DNA of 37,934 nucleotides, taken from assembly GCA_000310025.1 (NCBI GenBank), contig FN649730.1:1673195-1711128 (forward strand), read 5' to 3'. This document shows, in pieces, positions 1-11,600 of this stretch; position 1 is the stretch's first letter, and each line of letters starts with the position of its first letter. The translations under genes were made by a program, and so were the position numbers. The notes below the pieces were generated by a model. The model worked only from the letters and a program-made list of their open reading frames with translations, was not told where the DNA came from and did not search any database. The DNA is from Ectocarpus siliculosus (lineage: Eukaryota > Sar > Phaeophyceae > Ectocarpales > Ectocarpaceae).

Positions 1-2158
1 CCCCCCCCCCGCGGCGCTCGGAGGGGGGGAAGGAGGAGCCTCCCGCGGTACGAGCGACGGGATCTGGGTGTCGGTAACGCCACTCCGTCCTCAAGGCGGC
101 CGCTGAGGACGTCGACAGGGGGGCGTCGGGGGAGGGGTCCCGCGTCGTTGAGGCACCAGGATGGGCGGCGCCGTTGACCTCCCCCTCGCCCCCGACCAAG
201 GCCTCGGCGATGTTCTCCATCTCTTCTTCTTCTTCCACCTCCTCGTCGTCCAAGGCCAGCTGCCGTCGCCGCCGCCGCCGCCGCTGCGTCCGTGGCTGCG
301 GCGTCTGCACGTCCCCCGCCACGCCCGCGGAAGGGGCGGCTACGTCGAAACGGTTCCAGCCGTACTTCGTCCACGACACGCTCGTGACACTGTCGCCACC
401 GAGGCCGTGAGGAGACGAGGACCCTGTTCCACCGGTACCGCTGCGCCCTCCCACGCGGTAGGGACCGCCACCGTCCTCTCCCACTGTCCCGGTGGAAGCG
501 GCAGTCTCTCTACCTTCCTCCCGTACGGAGTAGTAGCCGGGCGTGCCCCCCCTTTGGCCGTGGCCCTCATCCTGGAGCAACGCCCTTAGCTCCCTCGGCA
601 GGACCCCGTGCTTGACGGCGATCAGCACCCACCGCTCCAGGTACGCCGCCGTCTCCTCCCGGGTCAGCGTCGCCGCCGTGTCCGAGCACAGCGCGGGGCC
701 GTACACATCCGTGTTGGCGGTGATGCACCCGAGCAGGGTCGAGGCGCCCGGGTCGAAGGTGATGGTCACGTTGCGGTTGGGAGGAGCCATCTCCCTGGAG
801 CGCTCGTCTAGCGCCACCCTCGAGAAGGCGTCCCTCGCGTTCGGCCGCGGCCTGCCGCCGCCTCCGCTGCCGCCGCCGCTCCTGCCTTGCTGTACCGCCG
901 TTGCCCCCTTGCCGTTGCTGGCCTTAGTGGTGGTCGGCCAGCGGCCTGACGTCTTCGGGAACTCACCTCCACCGAGCCCAACGCTCGCTTCTGCGCCGGC
1001 CGCGTGGCGCGGGCTTGGCTTGAGCGGCTCGCTTAGGGCGTGGATCAACGCTTCCGTGGTGGATTTTCTCCGGCCGGAGGAAGGGGCACCGACGGGGACA
1101 TCCCGGAAGCCGCCGACAAACCCCACGGCCGGCGGGCACTTCCGCTGATGGCGCTGCTGCTGCGTCGAGGCGTCCTCCGCCGCTGCCTTGTCGTCGTCAG
1201 GGTGCTGCTGCTCCCCGCCACCGCCGCCGCCGCCGCTAGAAGTCTTATTCACCGCCCCCTTTCTTCGAGACGACAGCAGTGCCGGCTCCTCCGCCCTAGA
1301 TTCCGCCTCCGAAGCCATGTCCTTCCCCCCATTCTTCCCTTCGACGGGTGGGTCCTTGTCCTTCCGTCCGGGCGAGGATCGCGGCTGCGGAGCCCCCTCC
1401 CCCCTTGCCGCCCCGAGGGAGTGCTGCTGCCCGGTGCCCTTCGTACCCGGCAAGTACCTGCGCATCCGCGCCGAATCGTCCTTCTTCCTGTCGCCGCCCT
1501 GTAGGCCATTGCTGCTACTACTGACGCCGCCGCCGCGTCGTGCCCTATCGTCGGTGCCGGCAGCGCGAGAGCCCCCCCCGGCAAAGGCGGAAGGAGGGGG
1601 TGGTCGGCCGGCGGCGGAGGCACCACCACCACCACCACCACCACCGCGATTGTGGCCGTTCAGGCTCGCCGTAGAAGCTGCTGCCTCCACCGTTGCGGAC
1701 CCCGTTTCCGCCACCGCCATCTTCAGCCGCTGCTCCCGGGCGAGGGGGAGATCGCCGTGGAACGGGTCGGCGGGGTCCGCCTTCGCCTCCGCCACCGCCG
1801 CCGCCGCCACCGCGACGGGGTGAACCGCTTCCCCTACCTCTTCCTCCTCCCCGGCCACAAGCTCTCCTCCACAAGAATTTTCCGGTAATAATCTTCTTTC
1901 CGACGACGAACTTCCCCCCGCGCTAGAGGCAGACAACGGCAGGGACGGGGGCTGGATGCGACTCGACGTTTCTCTCTCGACCTCGTGCTGGCCGCCACCG
2001 CCGCACGCCGCGATGCTGGCCTCCTTATTTTGAACTCCTGTCACCGTCGCGAAAGACCGGTGCCCTCTTTCCCAATCTTCCCATGATCGCCTGCCGCGGT
2101 CCCTGCCACTTATGGTGTAGCCGCCGAGCTTCTTCTGTTTTTTGGGGGGGGGGTTCAT
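1..2158 (-). CDS. Low-complexity hypothetical protein, 3' end beyond window
   Basis: An uninterrupted minus-strand frame runs from an ATG at 2158 (first in-frame Met after a stop at 2234-2236) to the left edge, about 719 codons. I read it codon by codon and found no stop. The N-terminus is basic (KKQKK at about residues 6-10) with a Trp-rich WEDWERG segment. The middle is Gly/Ser/Ala/Glu-rich with Gly7 runs near residues 171 and 307. A more ordinary, probably folded segment lies at about residues 457-530 (contains TITFDPGASTLLGC, YLERWVLIAVKHG and LPRELRALLQDE), followed by a poly-Arg run and an acidic DDEEVEEEEEME stretch near 625-640. The family is not recognised. GC-rich DNA favours long spurious frames, but the mixed hydrophobic segment and the codon pattern argue for coding. 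Introns could exist that I cannot see. The overlapping plus-strand frames of about 200 residues look like shadows. Confidence 0.5.
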   Translation of the reverse strand, partial: MNPPPKKQKKLGGYTISGRDRGRRSWEDWERGHRSFATVTGVQNKEASIAACGGGGQHEVERETSSRIQPPSLPLSASSAGGSSSSERRLLPENSCGGELVAGEEEEVGEAVHPVAVAAAAVAEAKADPADPFHGDLPLAREQRLKMAVAETGSATVEAAASTASLNGHNRGGGGGGGGASAAGRPPPPSAFAGGGSRAAGTDDRARRGGGVSSSSNGLQGGDRKKDDSARMRRYLPGTKGTGQQHSLGAARGEGAPQPRSSPGRKDKDPPVEGKNGGKDMASEAESRAEEPALLSSRRKGAVNKTSSGGGGGGGEQQHPDDDKAAAEDASTQQQRHQRKCPPAVGFVGGFRDVPVGAPSSGRRKSTTEALIHALSEPLKPSPRHAAGAEASVGLGGGEFPKTSGRWPTTTKASNGKGATAVQQGRSGGGSGGGGRPRPNARDAFSRVALDERSREMAPPNRNVTITFDPGASTLLGCITANTDVYGPALCSDTAATLTREETAAYLERWVLIAVKHGVLPRELRALLQDEGHGQRGGTPGYYSVREEGRETAASTGTVGEDGGGPYRVGGRSGTGGTGSSSPHGLGGDSVTSVSWTKYGWNRFDVAAPSAGVAGDVQTPQPRTQRRRRRRRQLALDDEEVEEEEEMENIAEALVGGEGEVNGAAHPGASTTRDPSPDAPLSTSSAAALRTEWRYRHPDPVARTAGGSSFPPSERRGGG

Positions 2159-2873
2159 GCCAATCGATGGGGGGAGACACCGTGCCCGGGGGGGGGGGAG
2201 GGGGACGTACTCATGTTTCGCATGCCTTCGCGGCTAGACCACGCGTCCTCGAGAGGACGCGGGGAGAAATTTTCCCAAGCGACCGATCACCGATGGCCGA
2301 TCGTTCCTTCCTACTTTGCCAAAGGTGGCTCAAAGAGTGTTCCCTATCCTATCGATATCACTTTCCCGCCTTTTCAGCCCGTTTCCTATACCCCAGCGGG
2401 GGGCGGGGGGGGGGCGTACACATAATAGGTTTAACGTACACAACACAAGTTCGAGCAAGGACGGGGCTGGAGGTGGAAAGCGAAGGCTTCCTTACACGAA
2501 GAAACGTTCAAACTTCGAGTTTTACACGAGGCGAACGCTTGGTGGCGGCCCTCTCATTATGGGCTACGTATATTTGTCGCTGGCGGCGTGTTGTATACTG
2601 ACCGTAGTTGCTTCGAATGGTGGTTGCTTGGTGAGAACGGGGACGCGATGATTAGCGTTGCCTCGGAAGCAGGTGATGTTGGTTGTAGGTTGTTTGGCCA
2701 GCTTGGGATTTAGGTGGCCTATCGCGACAACCGTATGTATGTAGCACCATGAAATCGTACATATCTGGCCACGCGCGTGTACTATAATAATGCGACCCGC
2801 TGGTGGACCACCCCCAAGCCTGCACACGTTGAATAATGATCAAACGCTTGGGTGTGATTAACATACGTGGGTG

Positions 2874-3258
2874 TCACGACTTCTTGGTGCAAGACGAATA
2901 GGAAGTGTCACGGCAAGAGCGATGACTCTTGCAGTACGCGCAGGAAGGCTTTAACTTTTTGACTGTGACGGAACCACCATGCACAGAGAGCTGTACCTCC
3001 GTGGGCCTCCTAGCAGCAGCCTCCCCAACACACGCTCTCCTAGCGCCGGCATCACCCCACCCGCAGAACCCTCCGCCCATCGCCGCGGAGCCCAGCTGCA
3101 TCAAGGCGATCGTGTTGGATCCACAACGCATGGCGGCATGTGACCTGCCGCAAACAGCAGCGCCTCCACCGGCAGCGGCCCATGCTCCCGATACCGCCGG
3201 TCCCCCGCCCCCTCCCAGAAGCGCTCCGCCCAACAGCCCGCAGAGGAGTGCGCTGCCT

Positions 3259-3295
<37 letters not shown>

Positions 3296-3567
3296 TTCTC
3301 CTCCTCTTGCGCGAACAGCCCGGGATCCTTGCCGCCTCGCCTGTTGTTCCTCCCGGTCCATGTGTCGAAGAGCAGGCTGACTCCCGGCAAGTGCAACGCC
3401 TCCTCCGTATTCTCCGCCGCTGAGCCGTATCCGCGACGACAGGAGGGCGCGCGTTGCCCTTGTAGTGGCAGCAGTCCATTTCCGTCACGTTTGAGCGCGC
3501 GAGGCAGGCAGGCCTCCCCAGCCTTTTGCGGCGGAGCCTGCGTGTACCGTCGTCGCGAGGCAAGCAT
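2874..3567 (-). other. Possible coding region around a GCC repeat (ambiguous frame)
   Basis: On the minus strand several overlapping frames stay open across the GCC run. One reads through poly-Arg, one through poly-Gly and one through poly-Ala. The segment just upstream in one frame (ENTEEALHLPGVSLLFDTW) is protein-like, but no frame has a recognised domain or a convincing start. The 271-codon version starts inside the neighbouring inverted-repeat element, which argues against that start. It may be a small hypothetical gene or only GC-rich shadow frames. Confidence 0.15.
3259..3294. repeat. GCC trinucleotide microsatellite
   Basis: About 12 uninterrupted GCC units. Confidence 0.9.
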
Positions 3568-3662
3568 TCAGTTGACGTACGTGTGTCAACGTCGGTGGGG
3601 TGGACTACATGGTACTGCTGACACTGGGTGCATATGTACGGTAGCTGCTGCCACAAAGGCAT

Positions 3663-3883
3663 TACCGTATATGACACAAGATAACACACCCCCTTGGCCG
3701 ATTTTCAAAGCTCGATTTCTCAACAGCAGGAAGAGTCACGGCGCCGAAAACGGCAGCGTTGGAATCGTCTCGTCGAGAAATTTTCGAAAATGTATCGTTT
3801 TGTTTGTGCATCCTCTTCGTCGTGGAGTAATCGAGCTTTGGAAATCGGTCCAGGGGGTGTGTTATCTTGTGTCATATACGGTA
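3663..3883. mobile_element. MITE-like element with long terminal inverted repeats
   Basis: The first 31 bases (3663-3693) and the last 31 bases (3853-3883) are perfect reverse complements; the arm begins TACCGTATATGACACAAG. Similarity continues imperfectly inward for about 40 more bases, so most of the 221-bp element is arm. A TA is present at both outer ends, compatible with a TA target duplication of the Tc1/mariner type. There is no transposase, so it would be non-autonomous. Confidence 0.7.
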
Positions 3884-5674
3884 GTCTACTACTTTGCACG
3901 TGTACCTATGCTACATGGTCTCGTCCGCTAGGCCTCATGCTACGAAGTGAACTTCTTCAACGATTGCAAATCATTTGCACAGATGCCTGCTTAGCCACAA
4001 AAGAAGCAACCAACAGAGCCAAGATCCGTGACTGGTTGCAAGACGACCCAACCAGCCAACTATGTATGCACGGCAGGATTCATGTGTGTGAGAGCATGAG
4101 AGGGGCGGACAGCAAGTTGATGCAGGGAGTACTTCACGTCCGATGTTTCAAGAGCTTCGCATTTCCTTCCGGACATCTCTCGTACAGGAAGGGCGACTCG
4201 CAAAAACACTCACCAAATGACTTCTTCCGCCCGTGCAGCTCAACAACGTACGCCAGGCAACACCTGCTTGGAGCAGCGGTATGTAGTCACCAGCAAAGTA
4301 CACAAGTACAGGGTCAGGGGCTCAACAGCTAGGATTCGAAATATCGCGGTATAGACTATTCCACCTACAGTTTCGAACCCCCCGCCCGGCAACGTTGGAG
4401 CGCAGCACAGCAGCCACGCTGCCACCTTCGCTTACCACAGTGCAGTACGCACCGCGATGGCAGGAGTAGTGACACAAAGACGTTTTGGCTGGGTGGTGCT
4501 GCGAGGATCTCCATTTGTGGGAAAGGTGCGCAGGACGATTTGTGTGTATACTACTTGATACAGCAGGCAGTCCCTTGTGTGTGCAAACTGCTGCTGTGGG
4601 TGTAGAGCGAAGAGGTCAACAAAGGATAATCGTTTGCACGCGCGATTCTGTCCATTTCCTGGGTGGAACGTCGCCACACGCCAACAATCTGTGTGCATAT
4701 ATGCAAGCATTCGTTCTAGAGCAGGCTACAACAGAGTAGCAGCAGCAGAGAACCGAACAGGATGGTACACTGCGCAGAGATACATCAGTACTTAATGCCA
4801 ACGCCAACATATATGCTATCTCACTATTAGACTATGATGCATGCATGTAATGTGTCGTCCCTTCGTGTACTGCTGCTGACAGCACTACATATAGGGGAGT
4901 GCACATGTGTGTAACAAGCCCGCGCCTTGCGACTTTGTTCTGCGTTAGGCAGTTAGGGTTTTTGGATTTTGGTGTATATGCCGATTGTTCCCACCACTTC
5001 AATGTGACATGTGACACGTGCACATTCATGCATCCCCCATGCACAAGGACATGGCGGCTTTGGCAGGCGCGCATGTGTGTTCATGATCTACAGCATGGTC
5101 TAATCGCCTGTGGACAGCAGCATGCCTGTTGACCGGTTGTCTCCACACCTGGCATGCCCATCGGTCCCTTGATTCTACACAACAGCAGTGTGTGCAACAA
5201 CTGCGCTCATAGTACCCCTCCCCAATCTCTCTCTCTCTCTCGTTCTTTGTGTCGCTGGCTCTCTCGTGTTGGGCACCGACACAGCACGGAGCAACTGCGG
5301 CCGCGCCACGACTTGTTCCAGTTCGACGCGGCAACCTCTGCACCAATCTTACTCATGTTAGGCGAGTACCTTGGCGAAACGAGATGCTGAACTGCTTCAA
5401 ACATTGAGCACAGGTTTCCCCGTAACATGACACGACCCTCTGTGCTTTTGTTCGTTTGAAACATGGCACACTCGCGTGGACGTGTGCCGGTCGTTTTGAT
5501 TAATACTGGTCGCTCCGAACTCGATTTCGGTACATGTGTAGGACTTACCCTTGTGGTAGTAGCGATTCTCATGATGCCAAATCGCTGTTTCGAGACTGAC
5601 TTCACCCCCCCTTTGCCCGATTTTTTCCTACTGGCCCATCGAAACGCCAACCGCTACTATTGACGGCGTCGCAG

Positions 5675-8600
5675 CGGTGGCAGGCAATTGTCGACGGTGT
5701 CGACAGCCGGGGGCAATGGAGGCAAAGATGGGGAGGGCTGCGTCGTGGTGGTTACCTCTGGCAAAGGCGGAGTGGGCAAAACCACGACTGCTGCCAGTCT
5801 CTCGTACGGCCTCGCTCAGGTGTGTACGTGTTGAGATGGTGACTTGCCTTTCCCTCTCTCAGGTGGGACTGATACCATGGTACGGAATCATGCCTGTGGG
5901 ATTGATGCCATGCGTTTCCCTCTCTCAGGTGTTACGGAATCATGTCTGTGGGATTGATGTTCCCTGGCCGAGGTGTGCACGGAGCGATGTGCATGGGGAT
6001 GATGTCATGCATTCCAAAGGGCACTTTGCCGGGCTCGAAAACACGAAAGTGATTGGATTTTGGGTGACGCAATAGCAGTTGTTGAAAGGGAGGCAGGCCA
6101 CTACCCCTGGCCTGTTGCCTGGCGTCTTTGGATCCACAGGGAGTGCAGTGCAGTCATTGGCAATTCAATGGTGTTTGTCAACAAGAACTTGACCTGCCTC
6201 ATCATCTTTTCCTTGCCATTTCGAGGTGCGTAGAGAGACGAAGCCCGGTTTTCACGGGCTATGGCCCCAAATAGGGTTCTCCATGTGTCATTATCTGCCC
6301 AGAATAGTTCCCTATCACCAAAAAAACGGCACAATGGACCATATATCTGGGTAGATGTAGGTGAGAAACCGAGAGAGGACCCAAACATTTTTTCAGGGCG
6401 AATGAGAGACACTCGATTCAGAGCGGTGTTGCTGCCGCATTGGATGGGGTAAGGGGGTATGTTCTAGAGGGTCCGCAGGAATTTAGAGCAACTGGAATAA
6501 AAGAAGGGGTTAACAGGGTCTTCAACAGCGAGATGGCTACAGTACAGGGACCTCTATAGTGCCGGGTAGTGTCCAGAAAAAAAAGCGGCACTAGACCGGG
6601 CACCGGCAGTATTCAGATTAGTACCTCAATAGTGCGGCACTATTGAGGTTTCGAAAATACCTCAGTAGTGCCAGTCCGGCACTATTGAGAAGATGTTGAT
6701 TTCATGGTGTAGCGCTCAAGCTTTGCGGGGCCAACAGAGTACGATGTGGATCGAAATTGTGCGTGCTGTGTTGTTAAATAGTGGACGAAGCATAATCTCG
6801 GTCCTCGTTGCCCTCCTTCGATCTTACCAGATAAAAGAAGACACCTCAAAAAGAGAACCACGACAGGAAGCGCAACGCAAGAAAAAACACCCAACAATTT
6901 ACCACAGCTATACCCCCCACCCTCACTACGCAGCAGCAACTCTCTGATGTCTGCCTTGCGCATCCCCTTGGATGTTGCAAGAAAGAATCAAAAACAAACA
7001 CAACAACAAAAGCACGACAGGAAGCGCACCTCAAGAAAAAGAACAACCATTTACCACAGCTATACCCCCCACCCTCACAACGTAGCAGCAACTCTCTCAT
7101 GTCTGCCTGGTGCACCCCCTTGGATGTTGCGATAAACAAAAACAAACAAAACAAGAAAAGCACGACAGGAAGCGCACCAGAAGAAAGCAAACAACCATTT
7201 ACAACAGCTGTACCCCACCCTTACTCCGTAGCAGCAACAAACTCTCTCATGTCTGCCTGCCGCACCCGCTTAGCGGAATGCGCTGCAATCATCGCCATCT
7301 TCGCTTTCGTTAGGAAGAACGCCGCGTCTCCGTTGCCACTTCCATTTGCTGTCGCTTTGCGCTTGGCAATCCTGGTGACGCACTTACTGCAGATGCGGTG
7401 CGTCTCGTTGTCCTCCAACACGCTGCCGCAATTGCCGTGGAGCCGCCCGCCACATCCTCCTTGGCAGACGTGGCCATGAGGGGCTGGCGGCGTTCGGTCT
7501 TGTTGATGGCACGGTGCACCTTCCGCACATGGCATGGTACGCCGCTGCGTAGAGCTGTTCGGGTCTGCAGCAGCAGTTGTACCCTCTTTTCAGTGTGGCG
7601 CCTGTCCTCTGGCGTGTGTGCGTGGTGCGCGGTGCGTGTGTGTGTCTTTATTATTAGCATCGACCGCGCTAACCGGCTGACCAATGACAAGACGTCAGCC
7701 TCAGTGCGATTGAAAACACAAAACGCTTGTAAATGCCATTGTAACCGAGACCCCGTGAGTGTGTGTGCGCGTGTACAACAGTAGTGAACCGGCACTATTG
7801 CGGGGCGTCGTGGCGCCCAACCGGCACTCTAGCGGGTCAGCTCTCAATAGTGCCGGCCCGGCACTATTGAGAGCGCTGTCTGTGTCCAGAGATTTTACCG
7901 GCACTATATCGGGCACCAGCACTATATCGGGCACCAGCACTAAAGAGGTCCCTGCACTGTACTCAGCTTGGATAAAACACAAAACCTTGCAGCACCTTGC
8001 AGCTCGTTCTATCCCACCCGATCTGAACAAGAGCCGAGGATCGTTCCCGCATCAACCGCGCGTGTGACATCTCACGATTTTTTTTCGCTCGCACTTGTGT
8101 GCATACGCCATTCCAAATCTGTCAGGCGGGGCACCGAACGTGTGTGATCGATTTCGATATCGGGCTGAGGAACATGGACTTGCATCTCGGCTGCGAGCGG
8201 AGGGTGATTTTCGACTTCGTCAACGTCATACAGGTGGTGGTCGCAGATTGTGGTTCCCAGACCTTGTAGATGACATCGTCCGCAATTTTTTGTGTTATTG
8301 TTGCGGTTGTGTTGCGGTTGCTGCTGTTGTCGCTGTGGCTGTTGTTGTTGTTGATGTTGTTGCTGTTGTTGATGTTGTGGTTGTTGATGTTGTCGCTGTT
8401 TGCTGTTGTTGCTGCTGCCGTTGTCGTTGTTTTCATCGCTGTTGTTTTTGCTGTTGTTCTCGCTGTTGTTGTTGATGATGTTGCGTTGACACGGAACGAG
8501 TCAGTGAAAGAGACAGACAGACTCAGGAAACCTTCCCTCCAGCTGCACTGACTGTAGTGTGAGGCATGGCTTTGTCGCTCGCAATCCGGTGAAGCTTGGG

Positions 8601-11600
8601 CGCTGCTCCCTATCTCGCGCCAACCGCTTGCTAGTTTTCGCTGCCGTACTGTGGTCAGTCCTCTGTGATCTCAACAGACGCCTCTGGTTGGTTACATGTG
8701 TCCTTGACGACGCCTGGGTCGAAAGCTTCACCGTTTTCGGTATACTCTGGAAAACTTGAGGATAAGAACAGGCGCTCAGTTAAAGAACCATGTACATGGT
8801 CTTTGTTGGGTTAAACTATCTCCGAAGAGGAAACAAGTAGCGAGCCTCCGGCAGGCAGCAGAAGAGGATATTGAGTGGTCCCGCCTTCCGTATCATTCAA
8901 TATCTTGTCGTCACCATTTGGTGTCCTCTTGGATCCCCCGCCCCCCCTCTTTCAACAGGAGCAGTGCACGCTGAACCAGGCCCTGATACAGGACCGACGA
9001 AATCCCGGGCTCAGCCTGCTGGCGGCGTCTCAGACGAAGGACAAGGAGGCATTGACGCAGGAAGGGGTTACCCGAGTCATACGGGAGCTGCAGAAGAGTT
9101 TCGACTACGTCGTGTGTGACAGCCCCGCGGGGATCGAGTCAGGCGAGTCGAAAGGGGTCCCGCGCATGCGTTCGGGAGTGCTTGCTTGCCTGAAGTCGCA
9201 CTGCTGGTATGGCCGTTTATTTTACATGTGGGTCCCGAGCATGCGTTCGGAAGTGTAAGTGTTTGCTTCTCTGAAGCCGCACTGCTGTTGTGGCCAATTA
9301 TTTCACCTAGGGGGTGCATGCGTTCGGAAGTGTTTGCCTATCGGAAGTCACACTGGTGTGATAATATGTTTCACATAGCGGCCGCATTCGTTCGGAAGTG
9401 TTTGCCTGTCCGAAGTCACACTGTTGGTATGCATATGACCATGTATTTCACCACGGAAAAGGGTGCATGCGTTCGAAAGTGTTGGCATATCTGAAATCAC
9501 ACTGTTAGGACCGTTTGTTTCACCATGTGTTTTCTATCTGAAGCCATGCTGGCATGACCATTTGTTTCGCCACGGTGCAGAGCGGAGCAGAACGTTGGGC
9601 GCTCCCAGCAGGGATTCAATACAACCCTGGGGTTCCTCTTCGTGGGACTGGTTCTGTTTGTCGACGACAATGCACATGCACACGTGCATCGAACGATCAA
9701 CCTACGGGAACGTGTAGGACTCGGGGCCCTCTCTCCAATAGAAATTTCTGTTTTTGGACGACAATACACATGTTTCTGTTTTGTGGACGACAATACACAT
9801 TCACACTTTCATCCAACAACCGTTTTGGCCCCGGGGTCTGTCTCTCTCCATGGGGATGTTTCTGGTTGTCGACGACAATACACACGCACATGTAGACACC
9901 AATCGAGCACCCTAGAACATGTTTCTCCCCATGGGAGTGTCTCTGTTGGTGGTGGGCGACAATACACATGCACACGTAGACACCCAACAGTCACCCCAAA
10001 ACATGTTGGACGCCCCCCGGCAGTTGGGGTGCCCATCATCTAACCGCGTTTTTTTTCCGACGGCGGTAACAGGGGCGCGGCACGCCATGTACTTGGCAGA
10101 CGAGGCGGTGATTGTCACCAACCCAGAGGTGTCCTCGTGCAGGGATAGCGACAAGATGGTGGGGTTCATCGCCAGCAAGTCTAGGAGGGCGGAGACGGGG
10201 CAGGCGCCGGTGCGGCAGACGTTGCTCGTCACCAGATACGGTAAGCGACGGACCGTAGCCCCTTGTTGTTGTTGTTTTTTTGTTTTTTTTGCGGCGGGTG
10301 ATGTTGGTGGTGGTGTTTGTGGCTGTTGATGTTGCTGTCGATGTTGTTGTTGTTGTGGTGGTGGTGGTGGTGTTTTGCTGAAGGGATTTATGTTGTTGTT
10401 GCTGCTGCTGATGATGATGATGAGATCGTTTTTGTGGTGGTGGTGATGGTGGTGTTTGAAGGGGGTTTATGTTGTTGCTGTTGTTGTTGTTGTTGCTGCA
10501 GCTGCTGTTAGTATCTTCGTTGTGGCGGTGGTGGTATTTGTTGCGGGGGGTTGAGGCTGCCCTTGTTGTTGCTGTTGTCATTGTTGTTGTTTGTTACGGT
10601 TCGCCGCGTGCCCCCCCCAACACACATACACCTCCCTGCTGCCCCTCCCCCCCGCGCGCAGACCCCGCCCGGGCCGAGAGCAACGAGATGCTCACACTGG
10701 CGGACATCCAGGAGCTCTTGGGGCTGGAGGTGCTGGGGTTGATTCCGGAGTCGAAGGCGGTGCTGACGGCGACTAACCTCGGGCAACCAGTGATAGTGTC
10801 AGAAGGTGACCAAGTGACGATGGCCACTTACCGCCGATTTTTTTGGTTCGTGGTGTGCGCGATTTGCGGGGAGGCGTTTCGTGGGGGGGTGGGGTGCGGC
10901 GACGGAAAATTCGAGGAAGTTTCCTTTATTGGTCGTAGAGAGGCAGGAATTCGAGGCACCATGCGAAGGTCGGAACTGTTTTTCGAATGTGAAGACCGCA
11001 ACAACGAAAACAACACAGTTACAACAATAGCAACAGCAGCAGGAACAGAACCACAGGAAGAACGAGTAGTGACTCTTCGCCTGCCCCAGGTGTTCGGTGA
11101 CCCTATCCTCGTCTTGTGTTTCAGCCTGACCCCAACCGTGTAGCCTTGAGCATGAGGTCATGTCGCTGTGTGTGTCATGTAGACAACGATATCGCCATAC
11201 CCTTTCTATCACTGTCTTCCTTGCCCCAATGCTAGCCCTGCCCCTCCTCTCACACCCAGCTGTTTCGGCAGGAGAAGAACTTCCAATGTAACTGTCATCG
11301 CACAAACCACCACCAACCTTGTAAGACGACGTGCTCATTGTAACTGTCATTTGTTTGGCCACAAACCCTTTGACAGGAGACGACGTAAGCTGTCATCTAT
11401 GCTTACCACCAATTGACAAGAAATGACGCCTAACATCTACATCCAACCGTTTTGATTGGTGATCTTTCAACAACACTCGATCGGCGAGGTTTCTACTGTA
11501 ACTATCATCCATTGCCAACCGTTTTGACAGGAGACGACGCGGCGACGGCCTACAAGGACGCGGTCGATCGGTTCTTGGGGAAGACGGTGGACCTCAAGTT

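Larger units (their letters stand above)
2160..5660. other. Mostly non-coding stretch between the low-complexity gene and MinD
   Basis: No recognisable gene. G and C homopolymers lie at 2143-2230 and 2398-2420. A GCC trinucleotide run at 3259-3294 leaves all three minus-strand frames open, so coding there cannot be judged. The 5' exon of the MinD gene, which should carry its start codon, must lie somewhere upstream of 5675, but I could not identify it. A CT-rich microsatellite is at about 5226-5240. Confidence 0.5.
6540..7959 (-). mobile_element. CAGTA-type TIR transposon (pogo-like) in MinD intron 1
   Basis: The terminal inverted repeats begin CAGTACAGGGACCTCTATAG on the left and CAGTGCAGGGACCTCTTTAG on the right (3 mismatches in about 26). 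A TA flanks both ends (6538-6539 and 7960-7961). Further copies of a CGGCACTAT(T)GAG motif lie just inside both ends as subterminal repeats. The interior carries a minus-strand transposase-tail remnant (7221-7535) and a tandem array (6861-7250). The 1420-bp element lies wholly within an intron, antisense to MinD. No intact DDE domain is visible, so it is non-autonomous or decayed. Confidence 0.75.

Noticed and set aside
161-1148. Plus-strand open frames of 142 and 201 codons
   Set aside because: They overlap the uninterrupted 719-codon minus-strand frame and have Pro/Arg/Ser shadow composition.
3694-4332. 212-codon plus-strand frame
   Set aside because: It begins at the inner edge of the MITE-like inverted repeat and has no domain-like segment; probably chance.
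4370-4395. GTTTCGAACCCC resembling a tRNA B box
   Set aside because: No cloverleaf can be drawn around it.
5207-5650. Minus-strand frame containing KSGKGGVK, resembling a P-loop
   Set aside because: Lacks the GKT/GKS of a real Walker A motif and has no ATPase context; the true P-loop is on the plus strand at about 5757-5783.
8122-8436. Asn/Thr-rich minus-strand frame
   Set aside because: Antisense reading of MinD exon 2 and the GTT repeat in intron 2.
10036-11143. Long frames with poly-Leu, Asn/Thr or Cys runs
   Set aside because: Products of the TTG/GGT microsatellite; the useful part is MinD exon 5 in the plus frame.
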